Assembly: GCA_902547315.1 (NCBI GenBank)
Contig: CACCND010000002.1
Coordinates: 73,609 to 137,608 of the forward strand
Reading direction: 5' to 3'
DNA: 64,000 nucleotides
Source: an uncultured Pelagibacteraceae bacterium
GTDB taxonomy: Bacteria > Pseudomonadota > Alphaproteobacteria > Pelagibacterales > AG-422-B15
Shown here: piece by piece, positions 8,445 to 17,583 of the stretch
Layout: each line of letters opens with the position of its first letter
Position numbering within the stretch: position 1 is the first letter of the stretch
The notes under the pieces: model-generated
Seen by the model: the letters and a program-made list of their open reading frames with translations, nothing else
Told to the model about the DNA's origin: nothing
The model's database searches: none
Translations under genes and position numbers: made by a program

Positions 8445-8744
8445 TTATGATCCGTATCTTACAAAATTGTCAACCTCTTCACCGTCTTGAATATAACCAC
8501 CTGACCAAGTTACGCATCCACCTGACCATTTAATTACGTTGCCTTCACCATCACATCCATCAGCAACTATCTCTTCAAGCTTATCATATAATGGCTCTTG
8601 TAACTCTTGAAACTCAGAAATATCTTCTCTTGTTGTAAGCTCAACATCTTCATAGTCTTTTGTTTCATCTTCAATTCCACCTGCAAAAGTCAAATTCAAA
8701 CCTAGAAAAAAAAATAATAAAAACACATAAATTTTTAAATTCAT
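8445..8744 (-). CDS. small secreted protein of unknown function
   Basis: Start chosen at the ATG at 8744, which has a clear AGAGG Shine-Dalgarno and opens a good signal peptide (MNLKIYVFLLFFFLG, cleavage near FAGG); an upstream in-frame start at 8813 lacks both. The 99-residue product has an acidic stretch and a C-terminal part with a WSGG repeat (KWSGGCVTWSGGY) and two Cys (DGCDG and GGCVT), which could form a disulfide. A perfect TTGACA lies at 8808-8813, but no convincing -10 box follows. No family recognised. Periplasmic or surface location is inferred. Confidence 0.75.
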   Translation of the reverse strand: MNLKIYVFLLFFFLGLNLTFAGGIEDETKDYEDVELTTREDISEFQELQEPLYDKLEEIVADGCDGEGNVIKWSGGCVTWSGGYIQDGEEVDNFVRYGS

Positions 8745-8816
8745 AAACACCTCTTTTAATTGAACTATAATATAGAATTTCAAATTGTTTAAAAGATATC
8801 TACAAATTGTCAAAAA

Positions 8817-9173
8817 TTAGGCATGGCTTCTTTTTTGTCTATAAATTACAATAGCTCCAATGATCATTATGAGGAATGGAAGAGACCATAATATATAAGT
8901 TAAGCTGTTAAATGGCGGTGTCATCAAAATCCAATCACCATACCTTTCTACTAAATATTCTTTAATTTGCAGATCGGTCTCACCCTGACTAATTTTTTCA
9001 CGAATAAGTTTTTTTAAATCTTCTGCTAATTCTGCATTAGACTCGTGTATTGTTTGGCCCTGACACACAAGACACCTCACCTCTTTAAAAAGCTCAATTG
9101 CCCTAAGATCTTCAGCTATGGTATTATTTTGCAGCAAAAAAAAGAGTAAAAATATCTTTATTATATTGGTCAT
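8817..9173 (-). CDS. ccmH: cytochrome c maturation thioreductase CcmH
   Basis: Short CcmH/CycL-type protein (118 residues) that reduces the CxxCH of apocytochrome c before haem attachment. Signal peptide at the N-terminus, then the hallmark RCLVCQGQ with C34 and C37, then ESNAELAEDLKKLIREKI and YGDWILMTPPF, and one C-terminal membrane helix (about 88-110). It lacks the fused CcmI-like TPR part of E. coli CcmH. Last gene of the ccm operon, three bases after ccmG. Confidence 0.95.
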   Translation of the reverse strand: MTNIIKIFLLFFLLQNNTIAEDLRAIELFKEVRCLVCQGQTIHESNAELAEDLKKLIREKISQGETDLQIKEYLVERYGDWILMTPPFNSLTYILWSLPFLIMIIGAIVIYRQKRSHA

Positions 9174-9176
9174 ATT

Positions 9177-9701
9177 TCAATTATCCCTGATCATTGGAAG
9201 AATTTTCTCTCCCATCTCATTCATATGAATTGGACCAATATGTTTATAAATAATTATACCATTGGCAATAATATAAGTCTCAGGAACTCCGTAAACTCCC
9301 AGATCAATAGCTGTTCTTCCTGATTTGTCTGAACCAATTTTAACAAATGGATTTCCAAGATCATTTATGAAATTTTTTGCCTCTTCACTATTATCTTTGT
9401 AATTCAAACCAAATATTTCTACTTCATAAAGTTCTGACAAAACCATTAATATGTCGTGTTCTGCACGACATGGTATACACCAAGAAGACCACACGTTTAG
9501 TAAAATTGGATTTTCACTACTTAAGTCTAAATTTGTAAGCTCTTCATATCCAAATAAGTTTGGTAACGAAAATTCTGGAACTTTTTTTCCAACAAGAGGG
9601 CTTGAAAGTTTTGATGTATCATTATTTAAAGAAAAAAATAAAAATATACTTAACAATATTATTAATACTAAAGGTAAAAATTTTAAATGATTACTTTTCA
9701 T
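9177..9701 (-). CDS. ccmG: thiol:disulfide interchange protein CcmG/DsbE
   Basis: Membrane-anchored periplasmic thioredoxin that passes reductant in cytochrome c maturation. One N-terminal membrane helix, then LVGKKVPEFSLPNL and the redox site WSSWCIPCRAEH (C75 and C78 from this start), then VYGVPETYIIANG with the cis-Pro. The ATG at 9701 is preferred over a TTG four codons upstream. The start overlaps the ccmF stop by 11 bases. Length 174 residues is normal. Confidence 0.94.
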   Translation of the reverse strand: MKSNHLKFLPLVLIILLSIFLFFSLNNDTSKLSSPLVGKKVPEFSLPNLFGYEELTNLDLSSENPILLNVWSSWCIPCRAEHDILMVLSELYEVEIFGLNYKDNSEEAKNFINDLGNPFVKIGSDKSGRTAIDLGVYGVPETYIIANGIIIYKHIGPIHMNEMGEKILPMIRDN

Positions 9702-11592
9702 TGAATTGCCCAATTCTCATTGAAGCAGATATAATCCCCCCAATGATTATCATTAACGTACCTAACCAAAGTATTGTCATGAAAGGCTTGATATGCATTC
9801 TGATACTGATTGACTGCTGATCTTGAGGAACATTCATAACAAGGTAAATATCTGAAAAAAACTTATGCAAAATACTTGCTTCTGAAGTAATTGTAGGCGG
9901 ATTTGAATAAAATCTGATTTCAGGAGTGAATATATCTATTAACTTACCATCTTTTTTCATATGAAAATATGCTTTTAATGAATTATAATTACTTTCGTCA
10001 ACTTGCTCTATTTTTTCAAAACTAAAAATATATTTTTGCAATTGTAAATTATCTCCAACTTTAGCGTTATAAATTCTCTCCTCAGAATACACTGCATTAC
10101 TTACAACTGCCATCATCAAGATGCCAAATCCAGCATGTGCTAGATTTTGGCCTAAGTTGGTTCTTACTAAAATATTTTGCTTATTAAAATTAATACTAGC
10201 TGTCATAGATGAAATTATTAAAAGTAAACTAAAAAAGATTATTAAGATTTCAGTCAAATTAAATAGTTCAAAATAGAGACTGATTATCAATGTTATAGTT
10301 AATGACGTAATAATGAGATATCGCAATTGAATAATTAATTTATAAAGTTTTGTGTCAGTCCATCCTAAACGTGGAGAAATAAACATAAAAAAAAGAAAAA
10401 GTATTATTATGGGGGCAATAGTCGTTGAGTAATATTTTGGCCCAACAGTTAAGCTCTTATTGAGTAATAAATCCGTTGCAAGAGGATACATAGTTCCCAA
10501 AAAAACTATTGTTAAAATAGTTATCAAAAGCCAATTATTTACTTGTATACCTGTACCCCTGCTGATCAAACCCATACTACTTATCTTATTAATTTTTTCA
10601 GAGTTGTAGGCAAATAAACTAAAAGAAAAGACAAGTATAAGAAAAATAAATAATAAAATAAATAAACCTCTTCCAGGATCGCTTGCGAAAGTATGAACAG
10701 AGTTTAGAATTCCAGACCGGACAAGAAATGTTCCAACTAAACTCAATGAAAATGTAAGTATAGCTAAAATAATAGTCCAGGATTGCATTACATTTCTTTT
10801 CTGAAGTATCAACACACAGTGAATCAATGCAGTAGCGGCTATCCACGGCATCAACGACGCATTCTCAACTGGATCCCAAAACCAATAACCTCCCCAGCCA
10901 AGTTCATAATAAGCCCAAAATGAACCTAGAGCTATCCCAGCTGTAAGAAATGCCCAGGCAGAAAAGACCCATGGTTTAACAATTGAAGCCCATTGTTGAT
11001 CAACTTTTTTTGTAATTAACCCTGCAATTGCTAGACTAAATACTAGGGAAAAACCAACATAGCCTACATACAAAACAGGTGGATGAATTGCTAGGAGTGG
11101 ATCTTGTAAAATAGGATTCAGACCAATCCCGTCAAAAAAATTATTTTGATTTAATTCAAATGGGTTTGACAAAAAAAATAAAAATGCGACAAATCCAAAG
11201 ATCATAATACTCTGTATCGCAACTGTTATCTCTTTAAACCGTTCTGAAATTCTTCTCGAAAGGGCAAATAAAAAATTAAATAAGACCAAAATTAGAATCC
11301 ATAAAAGCATACTTCCTTCATGATTTCCCCAAACACCAGAGAATTTATATATAAGTGGTTTTTCTGAATGAGAATTGAAATAAACTAAATCAAAATTAAA
11401 ATCTGAAATGAGAAAAAGGTAAATTAGAATTAAAAATGGTAATAGTATTGAAATTAACTGTACGTAGGCCAGCACAATAACACGAGGTCTAGTTAATATT
11501 TTATTATTTATAATTTTACTAGACTGCATTAGTGATGCAGTTAAACAAAGAAGTAGTAAAAAATTTGAAATATAAAAAATATATAAACTCAT
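9691..11592 (-). CDS. ccmF: haem lyase subunit CcmF
   Basis: Large inner-membrane protein (633 residues, many helices) that ligates haem from holo-CcmE to apocytochrome c. The tryptophan-rich haem-handling region is clear at residues 226-250 (WAYYELGWGGYWFWDPVENAS), preceded by the HPP segment at 170-172 and WGNHEGSMLLW near 88-98. It overlaps ccmE at the start by 4 bases and ccmG at the end. Confidence 0.97.
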   Translation of the reverse strand: MSLYIFYISNFLLLLCLTASLMQSSKIINNKILTRPRVIVLAYVQLISILLPFLILIYLFLISDFNFDLVYFNSHSEKPLIYKFSGVWGNHEGSMLLWILILVLFNFLFALSRRISERFKEITVAIQSIMIFGFVAFLFFLSNPFELNQNNFFDGIGLNPILQDPLLAIHPPVLYVGYVGFSLVFSLAIAGLITKKVDQQWASIVKPWVFSAWAFLTAGIALGSFWAYYELGWGGYWFWDPVENASLMPWIAATALIHCVLILQKRNVMQSWTIILAILTFSLSLVGTFLVRSGILNSVHTFASDPGRGLFILLFIFLILVFSFSLFAYNSEKINKISSMGLISRGTGIQVNNWLLITILTIVFLGTMYPLATDLLLNKSLTVGPKYYSTTIAPIIILFLFFMFISPRLGWTDTKLYKLIIQLRYLIITSLTITLIISLYFELFNLTEILIIFFSLLLIISSMTASINFNKQNILVRTNLGQNLAHAGFGILMMAVVSNAVYSEERIYNAKVGDNLQLQKYIFSFEKIEQVDESNYNSLKAYFHMKKDGKLIDIFTPEIRFYSNPPTITSEASILHKFFSDIYLVMNVPQDQQSISIRMHIKPFMTILWLGTLMIIIGGIISASMRIGQFNEK

Positions 11593-12026
11593 TCACCTTG
11601 CCATTTGCCAGATTTTTTAAGTGTTTCTATGACTTCAGGAGGCATATAATTTTCGTCATGCTTAGCTAAGACTTTGTTTGCAATAAATCTACCATCATTC
11701 ATATAAATCCCCTCTACTACAACTCCCTTATCCTCAGCAAATAAGTTTGGCAAAATTCCTTCATATTTCACATCAATTTTGTTATCACCATCAGTAATAC
11801 TGAAATAAAAAATACTATCAGTTTCGTTTTGAAAAGAGTCCACTGATACAAGACCTCCTAACCTCATTATTTGACCTTGTTTATCTGAATTTTTTAAAAG
11901 TTCAGTCGGGCCATAAAAATAAATTATATTTTCCCTTAAGTTAAAAATAATTATCAATACTGCTATTGAAACAATAATTAAACTTAAGAGAAATTTAATT
12001 AATCTGCTTTTTACTAGACTAGTCAA
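11589..12026 (-). CDS. ccmE: haem chaperone CcmE
   Basis: Periplasmic haem chaperone anchored by one N-terminal helix (about 10-28). The OB-fold domain carries the covalent haem-binding histidine H123 in AKHDENYMPPE, with Y127 as expected for His-type CcmE. RLGGLV and the VEGI segment also match. TTG start at 12026; there is no upstream ATG, and it overlaps the end of ccmD by 8 bases. Length 145 residues is normal. Confidence 0.95.
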   Translation of the reverse strand: MTSLVKSRLIKFLLSLIIVSIAVLIIIFNLRENIIYFYGPTELLKNSDKQGQIMRLGGLVSVDSFQNETDSIFYFSITDGDNKIDVKYEGILPNLFAEDKGVVVEGIYMNDGRFIANKVLAKHDENYMPPEVIETLKKSGKWQGE

Positions 12027-12174
12027 TTTTGTTTTTTGTTTTATTAAACATTTTTTCGTATTTTCTTAAATTTAGTATATTGATTAAAAAAAATATGAAT
12101 AAAGAAAAGAAAAAAATACCATATGAAGACCAAACAAAAATTGCATATCCCCCCATATCTAATAACTCATTCAT
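12019..12174 (-). CDS. ccmD: haem exporter protein CcmD
   Basis: A 51-residue gene with a single membrane helix. It starts MNELLDMGGYAIFVWSSYG, which carries the CcmD signature MGGYAxFVWxSYG, followed by a hydrophobic segment (about 20-34) and a basic tail. CcmD sits with CcmABC and is needed to release holo-CcmE. Its ATG overlaps the last base of the ccmC stop (12174) and its TAG overlaps ccmE by 8 bases, so translation is coupled on both sides. It occupies the position expected of ccmD between ccmC and ccmE. Confidence 0.93.
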   Translation of the reverse strand: MNELLDMGGYAIFVWSSYGIFFFSLFIFFLINILNLRKYEKMFNKTKNKID

Positions 12175-12875
12175 TAATTGCCGGTCCTTATTATTTTATT
12201 TTCAATCAGAACAAGTCTGAATCTAATCAGTGATACTGTTACTAGAAATAAAAAACAAGCAGCTGTCATAATAAATAATGGAATAAGCATACTTACATCA
12301 ATGCTTGGTGCAGAAAGTTTTGAAATTGAAGCAGGTTGATGCAAAGTATTCCACCAATCAACCGAGAATTTTATTACCGGTATATTTATAAAACCTATTA
12401 TTGCTAGTGCAGCTGAAATTTTTGATGCAAGTTCCTTGTTTGATATTGCCTGCCAAAGAAAGATATAAGCAATGTAAAGAAAAAATAATATTAACATCGA
12501 AGTTAATCTTGCATCCCACACCCACCATACACCCCATGTAGGTTTTCCCCATATACTTCCGGTTATCAATGACATTAAAGTAAAGACCATTCCTACTTGA
12601 GCAATTGATCTTGCAATAACATTAAAAAGAGGATTTCGGGTTATAAACCAAAGCACACATGAACCAGCTAAGATTGAATAAGTCATAAGTGCAAACCATG
12701 CAGAGGGAACATGAATGTACATGATCCGCATAGAGTCTCCTTGAATATAATCTGGAGGTGACTGAAAAAGTGAAAAATATAAGCCTATAACAAATACAAA
12801 AATTGTTGCAAAAATTAAGTATGGATTAGCAGACTTGATAAGTTCAATATGATTATTTCTAATTTTAATATACAT
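12174..12875 (-). CDS. ccmC: haem exporter permease CcmC
   Basis: Six-helix inner-membrane protein that loads haem onto CcmE. The WWVWDARLTS tryptophan-rich motif lies near residue 117; the flanking haem-ligand histidines are probably those in YIHVPSAW (near 55) and TLHQPAS (near 180). I use the ATG at 12875 rather than a TTG two codons upstream. The product is 233 residues, a normal size. The gene follows ccmB by about 36 bases, the largest gap in the ccm operon. Confidence 0.95.
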   Translation of the reverse strand: MYIKIRNNHIELIKSANPYLIFATIFVFVIGLYFSLFQSPPDYIQGDSMRIMYIHVPSAWFALMTYSILAGSCVLWFITRNPLFNVIARSIAQVGMVFTLMSLITGSIWGKPTWGVWWVWDARLTSMLILFFLYIAYIFLWQAISNKELASKISAALAIIGFINIPVIKFSVDWWNTLHQPASISKLSAPSIDVSMLIPLFIMTAACFLFLVTVSLIRFRLVLIENKIIRTGN

Positions 12876-12911
12876 CTTCAAATATCTATATATAACGATC
12901 TGAATTATTGC

Positions 12912-13535
12912 CTACTCTCCATAAAGACGCAGTCCATACGCGGTTACATATATCGATATTACAAAAGAAAGCATTGATAATGCTAATAGAATTGGCCATG
13001 AATCAGCGTCAGAGCCAAAAATAACAAAAGGCACAAACAACGGTATCATTATAATTGCCTTTAAAAAAATTGTTCTTTTAGCTCCAAGCGTCAGAGCGCT
13101 CACGAAGTTTGCTATGAAAACCATACCAAAAGAGCCTATAAATAAATTTATGAATATTTGAATTGTTTCGAGATAATCCAAATAAAATAGGAAACTTAAT
13201 ATTGGTAGAATTACTAAAAGTGGAAGGCAATATATAAACCAATATGTTAGATATTTGCTGATTATTAAATGCTCTATAGTCTTATTTTTCTGCATTATGA
13301 TATCTAAGTTGCCATCCTCATAATCAGCATTAAAAATTCTATCAACTGTAACAATGATTGATAAAGCAAGCGCAATCCAAACTATACCTTTGAATAAAAT
13401 TTTGAGTTGGTCAGTTTGAGTGCTAAAGGCGAAGGGGATTAATATTAAAATAAGTATAAAAAAAGATACTGTGAAAAAGAAATTAGCACTTGAATAAAAT
13501 GATAACAATAAATCTCTTTTAATTAAATTTGACAT
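12912..13535 (-). CDS. ccmB: haem exporter permease CcmB
   Basis: Membrane subunit of the CcmAB transporter, which uses ATP to release holo-CcmE. At 207 residues with six hydrophobic segments it matches the family; the cytoplasmic stretch FNADYEDGNLDIIM (near 68-81) corresponds to the usual Ala-Asp-Gly-Thr-Leu-Glu segment. It starts one base after the ccmA stop. Confidence 0.93.
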   Translation of the reverse strand: MSNLIKRDLLLSFYSSANFFFTVSFFILILILIPFAFSTQTDQLKILFKGIVWIALALSIIVTVDRIFNADYEDGNLDIIMQKNKTIEHLIISKYLTYWFIYCLPLLVILPILSFLFYLDYLETIQIFINLFIGSFGMVFIANFVSALTLGAKRTIFLKAIIMIPLFVPFVIFGSDADSWPILLALSMLSFVISIYVTAYGLRLYGE

Positions 13536-13536
13536 A

Positions 13537-14136
13537 TTAAATAATAAATTCCTTATGAAATTTTTTTGGTAAATTTATATTAGAAGTAAGTATAACCATT
13601 CCCATATTTTCATTAAATAGATTGATTTTCTCTATTAGTGAGTTTGTGTTAATTTCATCAAGATAAACAAATGGCTCATCTAATAACCACAATTCATAAT
13701 TATTGTAGTTAAGTCTGTGAAGAGAAATACATTTTTTTTGACCATCACTTAAAGAGCTAGCATCTCTATTGATTAATTGATGTAAATTATTATGTTCTAG
13801 TAGATTTGGATGATCAAGAGTTTCATTATAAAGAATATCCCATAGCTCTAAATTTCTTTTTATTGAAAGATTATCTTTAAGAGAGTTTTTTTGGCCAATT
13901 AGATTAAATTTGTTATTATATAAATTGTCTTCAAGTATATTTAGATCATTTAACATTACCTTACCTTCATAGGATGTGATAAAATTGGATAAAATTCTTA
14001 AGAGAGTAGTTTTTCCAGAACCATTACGCCCTTTTACTACCAATGTTTCACCGGACTTAATTGAAAAATTAATATTATTGAGAACTATATTTTCCCCTCT
14101 TTTACAGCTCAAATTCTCAGTTTTTAGTTCGCTCAT
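13537..14136 (-). CDS. ccmA: haem exporter ATPase CcmA
   Basis: ABC ATPase of the cytochrome c maturation complex. Walker A GRNGSGKTT at residues 36-44, signature SLSDGQ at 129-134, Walker B LWLLDEPF at 149-156. At 199 residues it is a compact CcmA of normal size. It is the first gene of the ccmABCDEFGH operon and is divergent from acnA across 59 bases, so the promoters must be close or overlapping. Confidence 0.95.
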   Translation of the reverse strand: MSELKTENLSCKRGENIVLNNINFSIKSGETLVVKGRNGSGKTTLLRILSNFITSYEGKVMLNDLNILEDNLYNNKFNLIGQKNSLKDNLSIKRNLELWDILYNETLDHPNLLEHNNLHQLINRDASSLSDGQKKCISLHRLNYNNYELWLLDEPFVYLDEINTNSLIEKINLFNENMGMVILTSNINLPKKFHKEFII

Positions 14137-14149
14137 TATAAACTTTATG

Positions 14150-14177
14150 TTGATAGCTTGTTAAATTAGTCTAAATA
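14150..14177 (+). promoter_or_regulatory. candidate acnA promoter
   Basis: TTGATA at 14150-14155 and TAAATA at 14172-14177 with 16 bases between. This would place the start site about 12-14 bases before the acnA ATG, giving a very short leader without a Shine-Dalgarno. Confidence 0.4.
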
Positions 14178-14195
14178 TAGCAGCAGTAAACCTCT

Positions 14196-16877
14196 ATGTA
14201 CGACAGCTTTAAGACAAAAAAAACACTAAAAATAGGAAAAAAAACCTATACCTACTTCAGCTTCAAAGAAGCTGAAAAGAATGGTCTTAAAAATATCACT
14301 TCATTGCCATTTTCAATAAAAGTACTCTTAGAGAATCTCATAAGAAACGAGGACGGCGCAACTGTTAGTGTGGATGACATCAAAGATTTTGATAACTGGA
14401 AAACTAATAAAAAAATAAATAGAGAAATCAATTTTAGACCTGCGAGAGTTTTAATGCAAGATTTTACAGGTGTACCAGCAGTTGTTGACCTTGCATCTAT
14501 GAGGTCTGCAATTGTCAGTGAGAAGGGAGACCCTAAAAAAGTAAATCCTTTATCGCCAGTTGATTTAGTAATAGATCACTCTGTGATGGTTGATAAGTAC
14601 GGCTCAGCTACTTCCTACAAGGCAAATGTAGATTTAGAATATAAAAGAAACATTGAAAGATATGAATTCTTGAGATGGGGACAAAAATCTTTTAACAACT
14701 TTCGTGTTGTACCACCTGGTACAGGTATTTGCCACCAGGTAAATCTAGAATATCTTGCCAAGACTGTTTGGTCTGAGAAGAAAAAAATTAAAAATAAATA
14801 TTTGAATTTGGCTTATCCAGACACTGTGGTTGGAACAGACAGTCACACAACTATGATAAACGGTTTATCCGTGCTTGGATGGGGAGTGGGTGGAATAGAG
14901 GCTGAGGCTGCGATGTTAGGCCAGCCTATTTCAATGGTCGTTCCAGAAGTCATGGGATTTGAAATAAAAGGAAAAATAAAAGAAGGCGTTACTGCCACAG
15001 ATCTTGTTTTGACAATCACTGAACAACTAAGACAAAAAGGGGTCGTTGGAAAGTTTGTAGAATTTTATGGTATTGGGCTTAAAGAGTTATCGGTTCCAGA
15101 CAGAGCTACTATTTCAAATATGGCTCCTGAATATGGTGCAACTTGCGGTTTTTTTCCGATCGATAAGGAAACAATTAAATTTTTAAAAGTCAGCGGTAGA
15201 TCCTCTGAGGAAATAAAACTTGTCGAGAAATACGCGAAAGTTCAAGATTTATGGGAAAACTACAAAAAAAGCGAAAGAGTTTACACTGAAACTATGCAAT
15301 TAGATTTATCTAGCATCGAACCAAGTTTAGCTGGGCCAAAACGACCACAAGATAAAATATTATTATCAAACGTATCTGATACATTTACAAAATCTTTTGA
15401 AAAAGAATTTGGTCAAAAGTGTGTTGATAACCCAATAAGTGTTAAAGATGAAAAATTTCAAATTGATAATGGGCATGTCGCTATTGCTGCTATCACAAGT
15501 TGTACCAATACCTCTAATCCAAGTGTTATGATTGGAGCTGGAATTCTTGCACAAAAAGCAATTAAGTTGGGACTTAAAAGTAAGCCTTGGGTTAAGACAT
15601 CTTTAGCTCCAGGCTCAAAAGTAGTGACTGATTACTTAATGAAATCAGGGCTACAAGAATACCTAGATAAACTAGGTTTTAATTTGGTTGGTTTTGGTTG
15701 CACAACATGCATTGGAAATTCAGGCCCACTGGATAAGAATATTTCTGACGCTATTACAAAAAATGACTTAATTGTAAGTGGTGTTTTATCGGGTAATAGA
15801 AATTTCGAAGGTAGAATTAATCCTTTCGTAAGGGCTAACTACCTCGCATCACCTCCTCTTGTGGTTGCATACGCATTAGCAGGTTCAACCAAGATTAACT
15901 TAACAAAAGATCCAATAGGATATGGAAAAAATAAACAACGTATTTATCTAAAAGACATCTGGCCAAAATCAAAAGAAATAAAAGCAGTAATGGGTAAAAT
16001 TATTAATTCAAATTTATATAAGCGACGTTACAAGAATGTTTTTAAAGGTGATAAGAAATGGAATACAGTAAGATCTCCAAGTGGATTAACATACGAATGG
16101 AATAAAAAATCTACTTATGTACAACATCCGCCATTTTTTAAAAATTCAGAGTTAAATAGTGTTTCTGATATTAAAGGTGCAAATATTCTTGGAATATTTG
16201 GCGACTCTGTAACGACAGACCATATCAGCCCTGCTGGTTCCATTAAAGAAGACAGTCCTGCTGGTGATTACCTTAAGTCAAAAAAAATAAAAAAAATTGA
16301 TTTTAATTCGTTTGGTGCCCGAAGAGGAAATCATGAAATAATGATGAGGGGTACTTTTGCAAATATCAGAATAAAAAATGAAATGTTAGATAATGTTGAA
16401 GGAGGATATACGATTCATTATCCATCGAAAAAACAAATGTCAATTTATGACGCTGCAATAAAATACACTAAATCACAAACACCATTAGTAGTCATTGCAG
16501 GAAAAGATTATGGAATGGGCTCGTCAAGAGACTGGGCAGCAAAAGGAACAAATTTACTTGGTGTTAAAGCTGTAATTGCTGAGTCTTATGAAAGGATACA
16601 TAGATCTAACCTAATCGGAATGGGAGTACTACCTTTTGTATTCAAAGATGGCGAGAATAGAAAATCTCTAAAGTTAGAAGGCCCAGAAAAAATAACAATA
16701 AGTGGGGTCAATGATAATTTGAAACCACAATCTTTTTATAATGCGATGATAGTTTATAAAAGCGGCAAAAATATATCTACCAAGATAAAGCTCCTTGTAA
16801 ATACATCGACAGAAGTAGAATACCTCAAAAGTGGAGGTATTCTGCAATTTGTTCTAAAAGAATTAGTTAATTCATAG
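14196..16877 (+). CDS. acnA: aconitate hydratase A
   Basis: Tricarboxylic acid cycle enzyme converting citrate to isocitrate. At 893 residues it has the three cysteine ligands of the 4Fe-4S cluster (C436 in TSCTNTSNP, C502 and C505 in GCTTCIGNSG), the GWGVGGIEAEAAMLGQP block, and the C-terminal swivel domain with GKDYGMGSSRDWAAKG. Length and motifs match the IRP/AcnA type. It is monocistronic here; its end meets a convergent secreted protein gene in a short hairpin. Confidence 0.97.
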   Translation: MYDSFKTKKTLKIGKKTYTYFSFKEAEKNGLKNITSLPFSIKVLLENLIRNEDGATVSVDDIKDFDNWKTNKKINREINFRPARVLMQDFTGVPAVVDLASMRSAIVSEKGDPKKVNPLSPVDLVIDHSVMVDKYGSATSYKANVDLEYKRNIERYEFLRWGQKSFNNFRVVPPGTGICHQVNLEYLAKTVWSEKKKIKNKYLNLAYPDTVVGTDSHTTMINGLSVLGWGVGGIEAEAAMLGQPISMVVPEVMGFEIKGKIKEGVTATDLVLTITEQLRQKGVVGKFVEFYGIGLKELSVPDRATISNMAPEYGATCGFFPIDKETIKFLKVSGRSSEEIKLVEKYAKVQDLWENYKKSERVYTETMQLDLSSIEPSLAGPKRPQDKILLSNVSDTFTKSFEKEFGQKCVDNPISVKDEKFQIDNGHVAIAAITSCTNTSNPSVMIGAGILAQKAIKLGLKSKPWVKTSLAPGSKVVTDYLMKSGLQEYLDKLGFNLVGFGCTTCIGNSGPLDKNISDAITKNDLIVSGVLSGNRNFEGRINPFVRANYLASPPLVVAYALAGSTKINLTKDPIGYGKNKQRIYLKDIWPKSKEIKAVMGKIINSNLYKRRYKNVFKGDKKWNTVRSPSGLTYEWNKKSTYVQHPPFFKNSELNSVSDIKGANILGIFGDSVTTDHISPAGSIKEDSPAGDYLKSKKIKKIDFNSFGARRGNHEIMMRGTFANIRIKNEMLDNVEGGYTIHYPSKKQMSIYDAAIKYTKSQTPLVVIAGKDYGMGSSRDWAAKGTNLLGVKAVIAESYERIHRSNLIGMGVLPFVFKDGENRKSLKLEGPEKITISGVNDNLKPQSFYNAMIVYKSGKNISTKIKLLVNTSTEVEYLKSGGILQFVLKELVNS

Positions 16878-16888
16878 AGATTAACTAA
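16863..16888. terminator. hairpin across convergent stop codons
   Basis: Perfect 9-bp inverted repeat, TTAGTTAAT and ATTAACTAA with an 8-base loop, covering the acnA stop and the end of the opposing gene. It is AT-rich and lacks a long U-tract, so a weak bidirectional terminator is the most that can be said. Confidence 0.4.
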
Positions 16889-17514
16889 GATTTATAATTT
16901 GATAAGATCTTCGTAAAATCATCTGACCCTTTACCATTCACTGTATTCCTGATTGCTGCAAATATTTGATCAGATAATGTCGCAAAATCATTTTCACTGA
17001 TATTGTAGTTTTGATTATGCAACGCAAAATTCACTTCCACGCATATCTCATTACAATCTGTAAAGAAAAAAGTATAAAAAGAATTTATTTCACCAATAAC
17101 AGAACATGTCTCTTCAAAATTTCCTGATCCTCTTGAATTAATATTTGAAGTTGTAATATTTGCATCTGTAATCCATCCAGCATCACAAGCATAGAATGAC
17201 TTTCTATATGCTGTTTCTTCTGACTTTGATCCAAGAATAGCGAAATTAATTCCATCAAAATTAAATGAATTATCTGTTGGACCAACCTCTTCGGGCACTA
17301 ATGTTGCATAAACGTAAAAATTGCCAGAGGGAACGCTGCCAGATTTTTCTAAATCAAAAACTTTCCAGTTACCAGGTAAGACTGGTAAATCATTTTGATT
17401 ATAGGCATTTTCAATTGAGCCATTATATAATAATTGTTCATTAAGTTCTGTTGCATTACCATATGTAAATGACATGAACAGAAAAAGAACTGAGATAAAA
17501 AATTTTTTAATCAT
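16885..17514 (-). CDS. secreted protein of unknown function
   Basis: A 209-residue protein with a clear signal peptide (MIKKFFISVLFLFMSFTYG, cleavage near NAT) and an AAGGAA Shine-Dalgarno. The mature part has four Cys (FYACDAG, EETCSV, TDCNEIC) that could form disulfides in the periplasm, and a repeated pattern of short hydrophobic strands. The last 40 residues look helical. I recognise no family. It lies 69 bases downstream of htpG on the same strand and may be read through from it. Confidence 0.75.
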   Translation of the reverse strand: MIKKFFISVLFLFMSFTYGNATELNEQLLYNGSIENAYNQNDLPVLPGNWKVFDLEKSGSVPSGNFYVYATLVPEEVGPTDNSFNFDGINFAILGSKSEETAYRKSFYACDAGWITDANITTSNINSRGSGNFEETCSVIGEINSFYTFFFTDCNEICVEVNFALHNQNYNISENDFATLSDQIFAAIRNTVNGKGSDDFTKILSNYKS

Positions 17515-17583
17515 ACTTTTTCCTTTTTAGTTAACAATAAATTATACTTTAAAAAAATAATTAGAATAGTACTAATTTCAGGT

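Noticed and set aside
12029-12220. Plus-strand frame across ccmD
   Set aside because: The minus strand carries the CcmD signature and coupled overlaps, so the plus frame is a shadow.
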